Origin: Firmicutes bacterium CAG:449
GTDB taxonomy: Bacteria > Bacillota_I > Bacilli_A > RFN20 > CAG-449
DNA length: 6,032 nucleotides
Assembly (NCBI GenBank): GCA_000432895.1
Contig: FR889419.1
Location: forward strand, 1-6,032
Reading direction: 5' to 3'
Shown here: piece by piece, positions 1 to 5,411 of the stretch
How positions within the stretch are numbered: the first letter of the stretch is position 1
Layout: each line of letters begins with the position of its first letter
Translations under genes and position numbers: made by a program
Notes under the pieces: generated by a model
Seen by the model: the letters and a program-made list of their open reading frames with translations, nothing else
Databases searched by the model: none
What the model was told of the DNA's origin: nothing

Positions 1-58
1 GATTCACTTGTGATGCAAAGTGAAGCACGCTTTATCCTGTTCACGAAAATGATATATT
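1..58. other. Left-edge non-coding DNA beyond the integrase frame
   Basis: This stretch lies past the ancestral stop codon of the integrase (TAA at 59-61 on the minus strand). I see no gene in it. A plus-strand frame is open from base 1 to a TGA at 70-72, but it has no ribosome binding site and runs antisense into the integrase tail, so I do not call it. No U-tailed terminator for the integrase is visible. An attachment site could lie here, as recombinase genes often sit next to one, but the second copy needed to define it is not visible in the window. Confidence 0.4.
3..24. repeat. Short inverted repeat at the left edge
   Basis: TTCACTT at 3-9 is mirrored by AAGTGAA at 18-24 around an 8-base loop. 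There is no T-run on either side, so it is not a normal intrinsic terminator. It lies about 35 bp beyond the ancestral integrase stop, a usual place for a recombinase core site, but a 7-bp palindrome can also arise by chance. Confidence 0.3.
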
Positions 59-136
59 TTAAGCGTTTTTGATGCTCAAATTTAAGTTTTTCCCTAGTTT
101 ATTCATCATCTCAATTTTGTAGTTTAAAAGAGAATG
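59..136 (-). pseudogene. Detached C-terminal tail of the integrase
   Basis: In the same frame as the integrase, directly after its TAA stop (137-139), 25 sense codons follow and end at a second TAA (59-61). They begin HSLLNYKIEMMNKLGK and read like a normal integrase tail: in this family the catalytic tyrosine is usually followed by a small residue, then HS or HP, then a helix rich in Lys, Met and Asn. A serine codon TCA would become TAA by one base change, and Tyr-Ser-His-Ser is a common wording at this place. The tail is therefore most likely coding sequence cut off by a recent nonsense mutation. It has no start codon or ribosome binding site of its own. Confidence 0.75.
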
Positions 137-988
137 TTAATACCTATTTAAAGTAATCATTGCGTTAGTATGACCAAGAATTTCTGCTAGTGTTTTAACA
201 TCCATTCCAAGTTCAATTGCGTTAGTTGCAAATGTATGTCTTAATGAATGGAAGTTTCTATATGGAACATTTACTTTCTTTAAAATGAATTTGAATGTTC
301 TTTGATATGATCTATTACCAACCATTCCTGAATTCCTAGTTGTAATAACATACTTTGAATTACTTTCTTTTTTTATTATCTTCAATAACTTAACAAGCTG
401 ATTAGGTAAAGGTATTACACGATTTGATTTCTTAGTTTTAGGTTTATCTACTATGATTTGTGTTTTACCATCTACTTTAGCTGAATATGATGTTTTATTA
501 ATTGTAAGTAAATTAGAATTAAAGTTAATATCTTCCCATGTTAATGCAAGTAATTCTCCAAGTCTAATTCCAGTGTATAAACAAATAACTATACCAATAT
601 AATTCCTTTTCTTATGATTCAAACAAAATGATTCTATAACTTGTTGTTCTTTCTTTGTAAACACTGATATTTCTTTTTCTTCACTACTAGGCATTTTCAA
701 ATTAGAACAATATTCCTTATCTACAAATTCTAAAGTGATGGCTAGTTTTAATGCTTGTTTTAATACAGACACAATTCCTTTTATTGTGTTAGTAGAATAA
801 TTACCATCAATCTTCTGTAATAAAAAATCTTGCAATACATTAGGTTTTAATTCTTCTAATTCATACTCACCTAGATCTTTTATTAAATGTAGTTCACAAA
901 TACTCTTATATCGATTATAAGTTCTAATCTTAATCGTATGTTTCATATACCTTTCTAACCATAATTCTAATAATTCTTTTAACTTCAT
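137..988 (-). CDS. Tyrosine recombinase/integrase, stops right after the catalytic Tyr
   Basis: Site-specific DNA recombinase of the phage-integrase/Xer superfamily, which cuts and rejoins DNA through a 3'-phosphotyrosine link. Counting from the ATG at 988 (283 residues), residues 1 to about 95 form the helical core-binding domain and about 105-283 the catalytic domain. All active-site residues are visible: Arg142 in TGIRLGELLAL, a beta-hairpin lysine near 184 in PKTKKSNRVIPLP, His247/Arg250/His251 in FHSLRHTFA, His273 in LGHT and Tyr283, the last residue. There is no N-terminal arm-binding domain of the Tn916/lambda type. The frame also opens with TTG at 1018, but the AAAGGAG at 998-1004 sits 9 bases before the 988 ATG and would itself be translated from the TTG start, so I choose 988. 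A TAA follows Tyr283 at once and removes the C-terminal helix. Activity is therefore uncertain: this helix normally packs onto a neighbouring subunit in the synaptic complex. The gene is divergent from the restriction operon. Confidence 0.9.
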   Translation of the reverse strand: MKLKELLELWLERYMKHTIKIRTYNRYKSICELHLIKDLGEYELEELKPNVLQDFLLQKIDGNYSTNTIKGIVSVLKQALKLAITLEFVDKEYCSNLKMPSSEEKEISVFTKKEQQVIESFCLNHKKRNYIGIVICLYTGIRLGELLALTWEDINFNSNLLTINKTSYSAKVDGKTQIIVDKPKTKKSNRVIPLPNQLVKLLKIIKKESNSKYVITTRNSGMVGNRSYQRTFKFILKKVNVPYRNFHSLRHTFATNAIELGMDVKTLAEILGHTNAMITLNRY

Positions 989-997
989 TTTTTTCAT

Positions 998-1004
998 CTC
1001 CTTT
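998..1004 (-). promoter_or_regulatory. Ribosome binding site that sets the integrase start
   Basis: On the minus strand AAAGGAG is followed by 9 bases and then ATG AAG TTA AAA at 988. This spacing supports initiation at 988 and not at the in-frame TTG at 1018 or the ATG at 997, which is only one base from the motif. Confidence 0.75.
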
Positions 1005-1013
1005 CTTTTGTTC

Positions 1014-1302
1014 TTCAATAGTTACGGACATTTGAACTCCTAAATTACCACCATTTTTGAAAAATAATTAAAAATAATTTATCCTTCTAATAGTAATGGA
1101 CATTAATAGCCCATAGTGTCTGGGTCAAATTTAAAATTTCTTATATTTTTTTGTCCCTCTAATAGTACTGGAAACTTACATATGCTTTTGTGTACCCTTT
1201 TGATAAAATTACTCTAATGGTACTGGAAAGTTATAAGCACTTTTATGGACCTATTTATAAAAATTTATCAAGAAAATTTTATGTCCATTCAATAGTACTG
1301 GA
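1014..1302 (+). repeat. Five spaced copies of a 15-bp repeat, TCTAATAGTACTGGA
   Basis: Copies lie at 1014-1028 (TTCAATAGTTACGGA, 10 of 15 match), 1086-1100 (TCTAATAGTAATGGA, 14 of 15), 1158-1172 (the reference copy), 1213-1227 (TCTAATGGTACTGGA, 14 of 15) and 1288-1302 (TTCAATAGTACTGGA, 13 of 15). Start-to-start spacing is 72, 72, 55 and 75 bp. Some copies are flanked by TGTCC on the left (1152-1156, 1282-1286) and some continue to GGACA on the right (1026-1030, 1098-1102), hinting at a composite site of the form TGTCC, then about 13 bases, then GGACA. All copies have the same orientation. The first lies just upstream of the integrase ribosome binding site. The intervening DNA is not conserved. 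Possible roles are binding sites for the recombinase or an accessory protein, operators, or replication-type iterons; the sequence does not decide. Confidence 0.75.
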
Positions 1303-1327
1303 GATTTCAACATCTTTTTGATGGGGA

Positions 1328-1432
1328 CAAAATGAAAAAATTTAATTTTTTATATAAAATGCAAAAAAAACTTAATTAACCGCAATAGTTTATAAGGTGT
1401 TTTTAATTATATATTAGTTATATGTGCTTATG
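1328..1432. other. AT-rich spacer with A/T tracts
   Basis: Between the last 15-bp repeat and the terminator hairpin lies very AT-rich DNA with phased A and T runs and the 8-base palindrome TTAATTAA at 1372-1379. A 15-codon open frame at 1332-1379 encodes only a low-complexity Lys/Phe/Asn peptide and I do not call it a gene. The stretch may be bent or easily melted. I see nothing else in it. Confidence 0.5.
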
Positions 1433-1467
1433 AAAAAAAGACCGCCTATTAATGTAATAGGTGGTCT
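1433..1467 (-). terminator. Leftward terminator hairpin between the divergent genes
   Basis: The 12-base arms 1439-1450 and 1456-1467 (AGACCGCCTATT / AATAGGTGGTCT) enclose the loop AATGT. The A-run at 1433-1439 gives a seven-base U tail to a leftward transcript. In leftward RNA one pair is A-C; in rightward RNA it is a G-U wobble, but the rightward T-tract is poor. No leftward gene lies immediately to the right, so it either ends a short leftward transcript or shields the integrase region. Confidence 0.7.
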
Positions 1468-1486
1468 AATTATATTTGATGGTATT

Positions 1487-1514
1487 ATTTTATCATTTTT
1501 TTGAGAAAAAGCAA
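1487..1514 (-). promoter_or_regulatory. Possible leftward promoter
   Basis: On the minus strand TTGCTT (1509-1514) is followed, after 16 bases, by TAAAAT (1487-1492). Transcription would begin near 1480 and end at the hairpin 1439-1467, giving an RNA of only about 50 bases. In DNA this AT-rich such boxes arise easily by chance. Confidence 0.3.
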
Positions 1515-1542
1515 TTTATATGAGGTACAAAAACGATATAAT
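1515..1542 (+). promoter_or_regulatory. Probable promoter of the restriction-modification operon
   Basis: A perfect -10 box TATAAT lies at 1537-1542. The best -35 match is TTTATA at 1515-1520 (4 of 6 to TTGACA), 16 bases upstream; there is no TG extension. Transcription would start near 1550 and leave a leader of about 95 bases before the methyltransferase. The weak -35 suggests a low-level or assisted promoter. Confidence 0.5.
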
Positions 1543-1588
1543 ATTGGGCTTTTTATAAACATTTAAAGACACCTATTACATTAATAGC

Positions 1589-1618
1589 AGTACATTTCTG
1601 CAACATAGAAGTACATTT
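1589..1618 (+). repeat. Two AGTACATTT direct repeats 21 bp apart in the leader
   Basis: AGTACATTT occurs at 1589-1597 and 1610-1618, two helical turns apart, so a protein could bind both on one DNA face. The first copy is also the loop side of a small GCAG/CTGC hairpin (1587-1601). They lie downstream of the probable promoter and could be an operator. No regulator gene is present beside the operon. Confidence 0.35.
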
Positions 1619-1624
1619 ATTTGG

Positions 1625-1646
1625 TCTAGTAGAAATGGAGTTTCTA
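1625..1646 (+). promoter_or_regulatory. Methyltransferase ribosome binding site inside a hairpin loop
   Basis: TAGAAA (1630-1635) pairs with TTTCTA (1641-1646) around the loop TGGAG, which is the Shine-Dalgarno sequence of the methyltransferase; the A of its ATG closes the stem. GGAG is 5 bases from the ATG at 1646, a short but usable spacing. The same place also matches the upstream 15-bp repeat at 12 of 15 positions (1625-1639, TCTAGTAGAAATGGA), which could be a sixth, degenerate copy. Confidence 0.45.
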
Positions 1647-3502
1647 TGCGTTACTTAGGAAATAAAACGAGAATGTTAGAAAATATTAATTCGGTAATAT
1701 TAGACAATAACATTACTGAAGGTATTTTTTGCGATTTATTTGCGGGTTCTGGTTCTGTTGGAGATTATTTTAAGGAAAGATTTCAAATCATTTCAAATGA
1801 TTATTTACACTCATTAAGTATTGTAAATAAAGCAAAATTAGAAAATAAAGATATTCCATCATTTAAGGACTTTATTAAAAAATATGGTGTTGATCCTTTT
1901 ACCTACTTCAATAATAAAATTTATATTTCTGATTCACAATTCTTTATTACTAATAACTATTCTCCAAAAGGCAATCGTCAATTCTTCACAGAAAAGAATG
2001 CAACTAAAATTGATGGCATCAGAATTGAAATCGAAAAATTATATAAAGATTTTATCATAGATTTAAAAGAAAGAAATTTCTTAATTGCTTCATTGATAGA
2101 AAGTGTTATGGGAGTTTCTAATACTACAGGTACATATGAAGCATACTTAAAAAATTGGGATAATCGAGCTTTAAAAGAATTTGAATTGCAACCAATTAAT
2201 ATTCGAAAAGCAAACAAAATATTTAATAATACAATATACAATAAAGATAGCAATGAATTATTAAGAAAGATTAATGGCGATGTTCTATATATCGATCCTC
2301 CATATACAGTAACTGATTATAACTCTGCTTACCATGTATTAGAAAGTATTTCTAAATACGATTATCCTACTATTGGTGGTATAACTGGTAGAAGAAAAGA
2401 AATTACAAAGAAATCAAAATACACAAAAAAGAAACAGGCATTAATCAATTTTGAAGATTTATTTAGACAAGCAAATTTTAATCATATACTTGTAAGTTAT
2501 AGTACTCAAGGTTTAGTATCAGTTGATGAATTAGTAGAATTAGCTAAAAAATTTGCAATAAATAACGAAGTAAAAGTATATGAATTTCCATTTAGAGAAT
2601 ATAAAAATATTAGATCTAGTCAAAAAGGCGATGATTTAAAAGAAATTATACTTTATTTCAAAAAGAATTTAGAAATAATAAAATCACCTTTAAATTATAC
2701 AGGCAGTAAATACTCTATTTTAAATGAAATTACAAAAGTTCTTCCAAAACATATTTCTACTTTCATAGATATTATGGGTGGAGCTTTTAATGTTGGTGTT
2801 AATGTAGTTGCGGAAAAAGTAATTTATAACGAGTTTTTACCTCACACCTTCAATATAATTAAAACATTATTAAATGAAGATAGCTGTTATATCATCAATA
2901 AAGTTGAAACTATTATTAATGATTTTAAACTTGAAAAATCTAATAAAGAAAATTATATACTATTAAGAAACGATTACAATAATACAAAAGATATTTATAA
3001 ATTGTTTGTACTTCATATGTATTGTTTTCAAAATCAAATGAGGTTCAATGGAAAATTAGAATTTAATTCTCCGGTTGGTAATTGTTCTTATAATTCCACT
3101 TTAACAGAAAGAATTCAAAAGTTTATTCCTAGAACAATCAATTATGAATTATTTAATTTGTCTTATAAAGATTTAGATATTACTCATCTTGATAAAGATT
3201 CTGTATTCTACTTTGATCCACCTTACTTTATAACAAATGCAACTTATAATGATGGCAAACGTGGATTTATAGGTTGGAACGCAGACGAAGAAACAAAACT
3301 TTTAGAATATATTACATTCTTACATGAAAATGGATTTAAATTCATTTTATCTAATGTCATTTACCATAACGAAAATACAAACTATATTTTAGCTGAATGG
3401 GTTAATACACATAAATTCAATGTGGTAAACATCGATAATGTAGGTGCAAAAAACACTAGAGATGAAGTAATAATCACTAACTATGATTGGAGGGATGAAT
3501 AA
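1646..3502 (+). CDS. Fused two-domain adenine-N6 DNA methyltransferase (D12/Dam family, M.FokI-like)
   Basis: Modification enzyme of a restriction-modification system, predicted to transfer a methyl group from S-adenosylmethionine to the N6 of adenine. It holds two complete D12-class domains in tandem. Domain 1 (about 1-340) opens MRYLGNKTRM (motif X), has the SAM loop DLFAGSGSVGD at 30-40 and the catalytic IDPPYT at 216-221. Domain 2 (about 345-618) has SPLNYTGSKYSIL at 347-359, the SAM loop DIMGGAFNVG at 375-384 and FDPPYF at 523-528. In M.FokI, of similar length and layout, each domain methylates one strand of an asymmetric site; the same division of labour is inferred here. Both catalytic motifs look intact. 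The target sequence cannot be read from the protein. The ATG at 1646 is chosen because conserved motif X starts at once and GGAG lies 5 bases upstream. It is first in a two-gene operon, so protection would be made before the nuclease. Confidence 0.92.
   Translation: MRYLGNKTRMLENINSVILDNNITEGIFCDLFAGSGSVGDYFKERFQIISNDYLHSLSIVNKAKLENKDIPSFKDFIKKYGVDPFTYFNNKIYISDSQFFITNNYSPKGNRQFFTEKNATKIDGIRIEIEKLYKDFIIDLKERNFLIASLIESVMGVSNTTGTYEAYLKNWDNRALKEFELQPINIRKANKIFNNTIYNKDSNELLRKINGDVLYIDPPYTVTDYNSAYHVLESISKYDYPTIGGITGRRKEITKKSKYTKKKQALINFEDLFRQANFNHILVSYSTQGLVSVDELVELAKKFAINNEVKVYEFPFREYKNIRSSQKGDDLKEIILYFKKNLEIIKSPLNYTGSKYSILNEITKVLPKHISTFIDIMGGAFNVGVNVVAEKVIYNEFLPHTFNIIKTLLNEDSCYIINKVETIINDFKLEKSNKENYILLRNDYNNTKDIYKLFVLHMYCFQNQMRFNGKLEFNSPVGNCSYNSTLTERIQKFIPRTINYELFNLSYKDLDITHLDKDSVFYFDPPYFITNATYNDGKRGFIGWNADEETKLLEYITFLHENGFKFILSNVIYHNENTNYILAEWVNTHKFNVVNIDNVGAKNTRDEVIITNYDWRDE
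3489..3493 (+). promoter_or_regulatory. Strong ribosome binding site for the endonuclease, inside the methyltransferase end
   Basis: GGAGG lies 8 bases before the ATG at 3502, within the last codons of the methyltransferase. With the TAATG stop/start overlap, this points to translational coupling of the nuclease to its protecting methylase. Confidence 0.8.
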
Positions 3503-4881
3503 TGCCTCAAATACTAGTAATTCAAGAATCATTTTATAAAGCATTAAACAAAGAGAAAAATCTTGAAATTCTTAATTCTTTGGGGGTTTCTTCGGCACAT
3601 GAGTTCTTCACAAAAGTTATTGAAAAGTTAAATGAAGAATTTGCTTTCTTAGAAATTGAAGCATACAGATTCGCTTTAACTCCAGAAGATAAAAAAGGAT
3701 TGCATCAATATAGCGGTTTTATTGATGGAGATAATCTTCATTACGAAAAAATCATCATCTTCTTTACACCTATTGATTCTAAACTAGGAGATGTAATTAT
3801 TGAACAAAGTCTTATGCCAACTATTTGCTCACAAATGGAAGAAAATATAACATTTTTACTAGATGAAAAATATAAAAAAATAGCATTATTGACTTCTAAA
3901 ATTAATTCAACTAACAAAGTTGACATTGATTACAATAAAATGCAAATGGATGTTAATAGTTTAAACACACTAAACTTTGATGTTATTCCCTTTTTCTCTA
4001 TTACGAATCTTTCTACTGATACGAAGTTTAACACTTTAACAGAGTACATGGAAATGTCTGATTTTTTACAAAAGAAATCACAAGCAAATTCTCAAATTAA
4101 ATATTTAAGTTTAGAAAAGAACACATTATACGGGAATTGTGATTTGGTTCAACTAGAAGGTCAATTTATTAAATCATTTTGTTTTAGATATTTAACAGCC
4201 ATATTTGCTGGTGGAAATGATTTTAAATATGATATTTCAAGAATAACAAGTAGACTAACAAGATTAGACAACCAATTTAATAATTTAAACAAATTTATTG
4301 AATTTGCAAATGATAATTTAATTAAACAAGGATTTATTACTGGTCCTATCGATAATGACATTATTGAAAGCGACGATGACTTAGAAGATATTAATGATAT
4401 TCATCGCAAACCAGAACGAGGAATTGATAGTACTGGTAGGAAAAGATTTAAAACTAACAAAAAAATTAGAGATAGCGTTCTTGCAAAAGCCAATTACTTA
4501 TGTGATTGTAACGATTCAAAACACTTCTACTTTGAATCAGTTGAATTAGATAACTATGTAGAAGGACATCATATCGTTCCTATGAATAGACAACAAGAAT
4601 ATTATTTTGATAATTCTATTAATTTAGATATTCCAAATAATATTGTTCCTCTATGCCCTAATTGCCATAGTCAAATTCATTTGGGAAGTAGACAAGCTAG
4701 GTTAAAAATTATAAGTGAACTTTATGTTAGAAATAAAGCAAAGTTACTTTCAATTAATCCATATTTAACTCTATCAATATTAGCTTCGTATTATAATATT
4801 GGGTTAGAAAATGAAGAAGAAAAATATTGGATAAAAAAAGCAGAAAAAACTATTGAAGAAAAAATAAATTCATTAAAATAA
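3502..4881 (+). CDS. HNH-family restriction endonuclease, partner of the two-domain methylase
   Basis: Predicted restriction nuclease of 459 residues. The C-terminal part (about 325-420) is an HNH (beta-beta-alpha metal) nuclease of the McrA-like type: Cys334 and Cys336 in YLCDCND, the catalytic His pair in VEGHHIVPM (356-357), Asn380 in PNNIVPLCPNCH, Cys385/Cys388 as probable zinc ligands, then His389 and His393. Before it lies an acidic stretch (DNDIIESDDDLEDIND, about 284-299) and a basic linker (GRKRFKTNKKIR, 312-323). Residues 1-280 match no domain I recognise and probably hold target recognition and dimer contacts. The gene starts in the methylase stop codon (TAATG), so both are one operon; the pairing supports a Type IIS-like enzyme. 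MnlI is a known Type IIS enzyme with an HNH active site. A modification-dependent McrA-like nuclease is a less likely alternative, as such enzymes do not need a cognate methylase. The gene looks full length; the target site is unknown. Confidence 0.85.
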   Translation: MPQILVIQESFYKALNKEKNLEILNSLGVSSAHEFFTKVIEKLNEEFAFLEIEAYRFALTPEDKKGLHQYSGFIDGDNLHYEKIIIFFTPIDSKLGDVIIEQSLMPTICSQMEENITFLLDEKYKKIALLTSKINSTNKVDIDYNKMQMDVNSLNTLNFDVIPFFSITNLSTDTKFNTLTEYMEMSDFLQKKSQANSQIKYLSLEKNTLYGNCDLVQLEGQFIKSFCFRYLTAIFAGGNDFKYDISRITSRLTRLDNQFNNLNKFIEFANDNLIKQGFITGPIDNDIIESDDDLEDINDIHRKPERGIDSTGRKRFKTNKKIRDSVLAKANYLCDCNDSKHFYFESVELDNYVEGHHIVPMNRQQEYYFDNSINLDIPNNIVPLCPNCHSQIHLGSRQARLKIISELYVRNKAKLLSINPYLTLSILASYYNIGLENEEEKYWIKKAEKTIEEKINSLK

Positions 4882-4894
4882 TATTTACAAATTT

Positions 4895-4925
4895 AGATAA
4901 TCCTTTAATTCGGGTTATCTTTTTT
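4895..4925 (+). terminator. Rightward terminator of the restriction operon
   Basis: AGATAATCC (4895-4903) pairs with GGGTTATCT (4912-4920), including one T-G wobble, around an 8-base loop, followed by a run of six T ending at 4925. It lies 13 bases after the endonuclease stop. Confidence 0.85.
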
Positions 4926-4928
4926 ATT

Positions 4929-4967
4929 AAAAAAAGAGTGCAACCATCTGTTAAGATAGTTACACTC
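4929..4967 (-). terminator. Leftward terminator of the Rhs toxin-immunity operon
   Basis: The arms 4936-4949 and 4954-4967 form a 14-pair stem around a 4-base loop. In leftward RNA the two non-Watson-Crick positions become U-G wobbles, while in rightward RNA they are C-A mismatches, so the structure is built for leftward reading. The A-run at 4929-4935 gives seven U after the stem. It lies 25 bases beyond the immunity gene's stop. Confidence 0.85.
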
Positions 4968-4992
4968 CTGCAAGTTTGTGTTAATGCCTTAA

Positions 4993-5406
4993 TTATTTAG
5001 TAAAAATAAATTGTATATCATTTACCTCTGTGATTAACAATTCAATTTCATATTTGTTACAATAACCTTTTAATAATAAACCTTGTGCAAAACTTGAGTA
5101 AAAATCTAAATAAATTTTGAAATTATCTTTTTTAATCATTTCGCAAAATTTTTTAAAGGAAATATCTTTTCTAACATTCTTTTTGAAAAGATATATAGAA
5201 ATATGCTCATAAGACTCCTTTTCATTTAAATTATCTATCTTAATAAGAATATCACAATTTTCCCTAATTTTATGCGTACCGATATTAACATCAAATTCGT
5301 AAATACCTTTATCCGCATATAAAATTAAAGCCGAATCTTTTATTCCAATTTTATTAATTACGCAATCGTGTAAACAATACTTTTCATTTATTTTTTCTAT
5401 ATTCAT
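4993..5406 (-). CDS. Probable immunity protein for the Rhs toxin
   Basis: A 137-residue protein without a signal peptide or membrane segment, so probably cytoplasmic. It alternates charged and hydrophobic beta-type strands: LHDCVINKIGI (12-22), ALILYADKGIYEFDV (26-40), HISIYLF (68-74), FKIYLDFYSSFAQGLLLKG (96-114), and ends NDIQFIFTK. I do not recognise a named family. The role is inferred from position: it follows the 3' end of an Rhs toxin by 5 bp on the same strand, where cognate immunity genes usually lie, and shares its terminator. An in-frame GTG at 5418 would overlap the toxin stop, but the ATG at 5406 has AGGTGG 8 bases upstream, so I choose the ATG. GC content is lower than in the toxin's hydrophobic region, as is common for immunity genes. 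Confidence 0.7.
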   Translation of the reverse strand: MNIEKINEKYCLHDCVINKIGIKDSALILYADKGIYEFDVNIGTHKIRENCDILIKIDNLNEKESYEHISIYLFKKNVRKDISFKKFCEMIKKDNFKIYLDFYSSFAQGLLLKGYCNKYEIELLITEVNDIQFIFTK

Positions 5407-5411
5407 CTTTT

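Larger units (their letters stand above)
1446..1587. repeat. 17-bp inverted-repeat pair flanking the R-M promoter region
   Basis: ACCTATTACATTAATAG at 1571-1587 is the exact reverse complement of 1446-1462. The match extends, with a one-base gap on each side, to AGAC outside one end and to C/G bases at the other, about 24 bp in all. The first copy is the upper part of the terminator hairpin; the second has lost the outer pairing but keeps an inner CTATTA/TAATAG palindrome. The two copies bracket 108 bp (1463-1570) containing promoter-like boxes on both strands. Because the core is itself palindromic, the copies also resemble direct repeats. Confidence 0.7.

Noticed and set aside
1..72. Plus-strand frame open at the window edge
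   Set aside because: Only 23 codons, no visible start signal, and its end overlaps the integrase tail antisense.
137..139. Reassigned TAA codon allowing read-through of the integrase
   Set aside because: All other genes end normally at TAA and none needs an in-frame stop to be read; a nonsense mutation is simpler.
1014..1302. CRISPR array
   Set aside because: Repeats are only about 15 bp, degenerate and unevenly spaced (55 to 75 bp), and no cas gene is present.
1332..1379. 15-codon open frame as a possible leader peptide
   Set aside because: A low-complexity Lys/Phe/Asn peptide in very AT-rich DNA, with only a GGGG run upstream and no gene right after it.
1014..1640. Integron-type cassette array
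   Set aside because: The integrase lacks a visible integron-specific insertion, the repeats do not show attC-like folding, and there are no genes between the five repeats; kept only as a loose possibility.
1978..2253. Minus-strand open frame of 91 codons
   Set aside because: It lies wholly inside the methyltransferase, antisense to its conserved domain 1, and has no family features; it is a shadow frame.
3741..3926. Minus-strand open frame of 61 codons
   Set aside because: Antisense to the endonuclease gene, with no ribosome binding site or recognisable domain.
4161..4361. Minus-strand open frame of 66 codons
   Set aside because: Antisense to the endonuclease gene and without supporting signals.
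4956..4963. ATAGTTAC in the right-hand terminator matching the first 15-bp repeat copy
   Set aside because: An 8-base match inside a self-explained hairpin; the rest of the repeat is not present.
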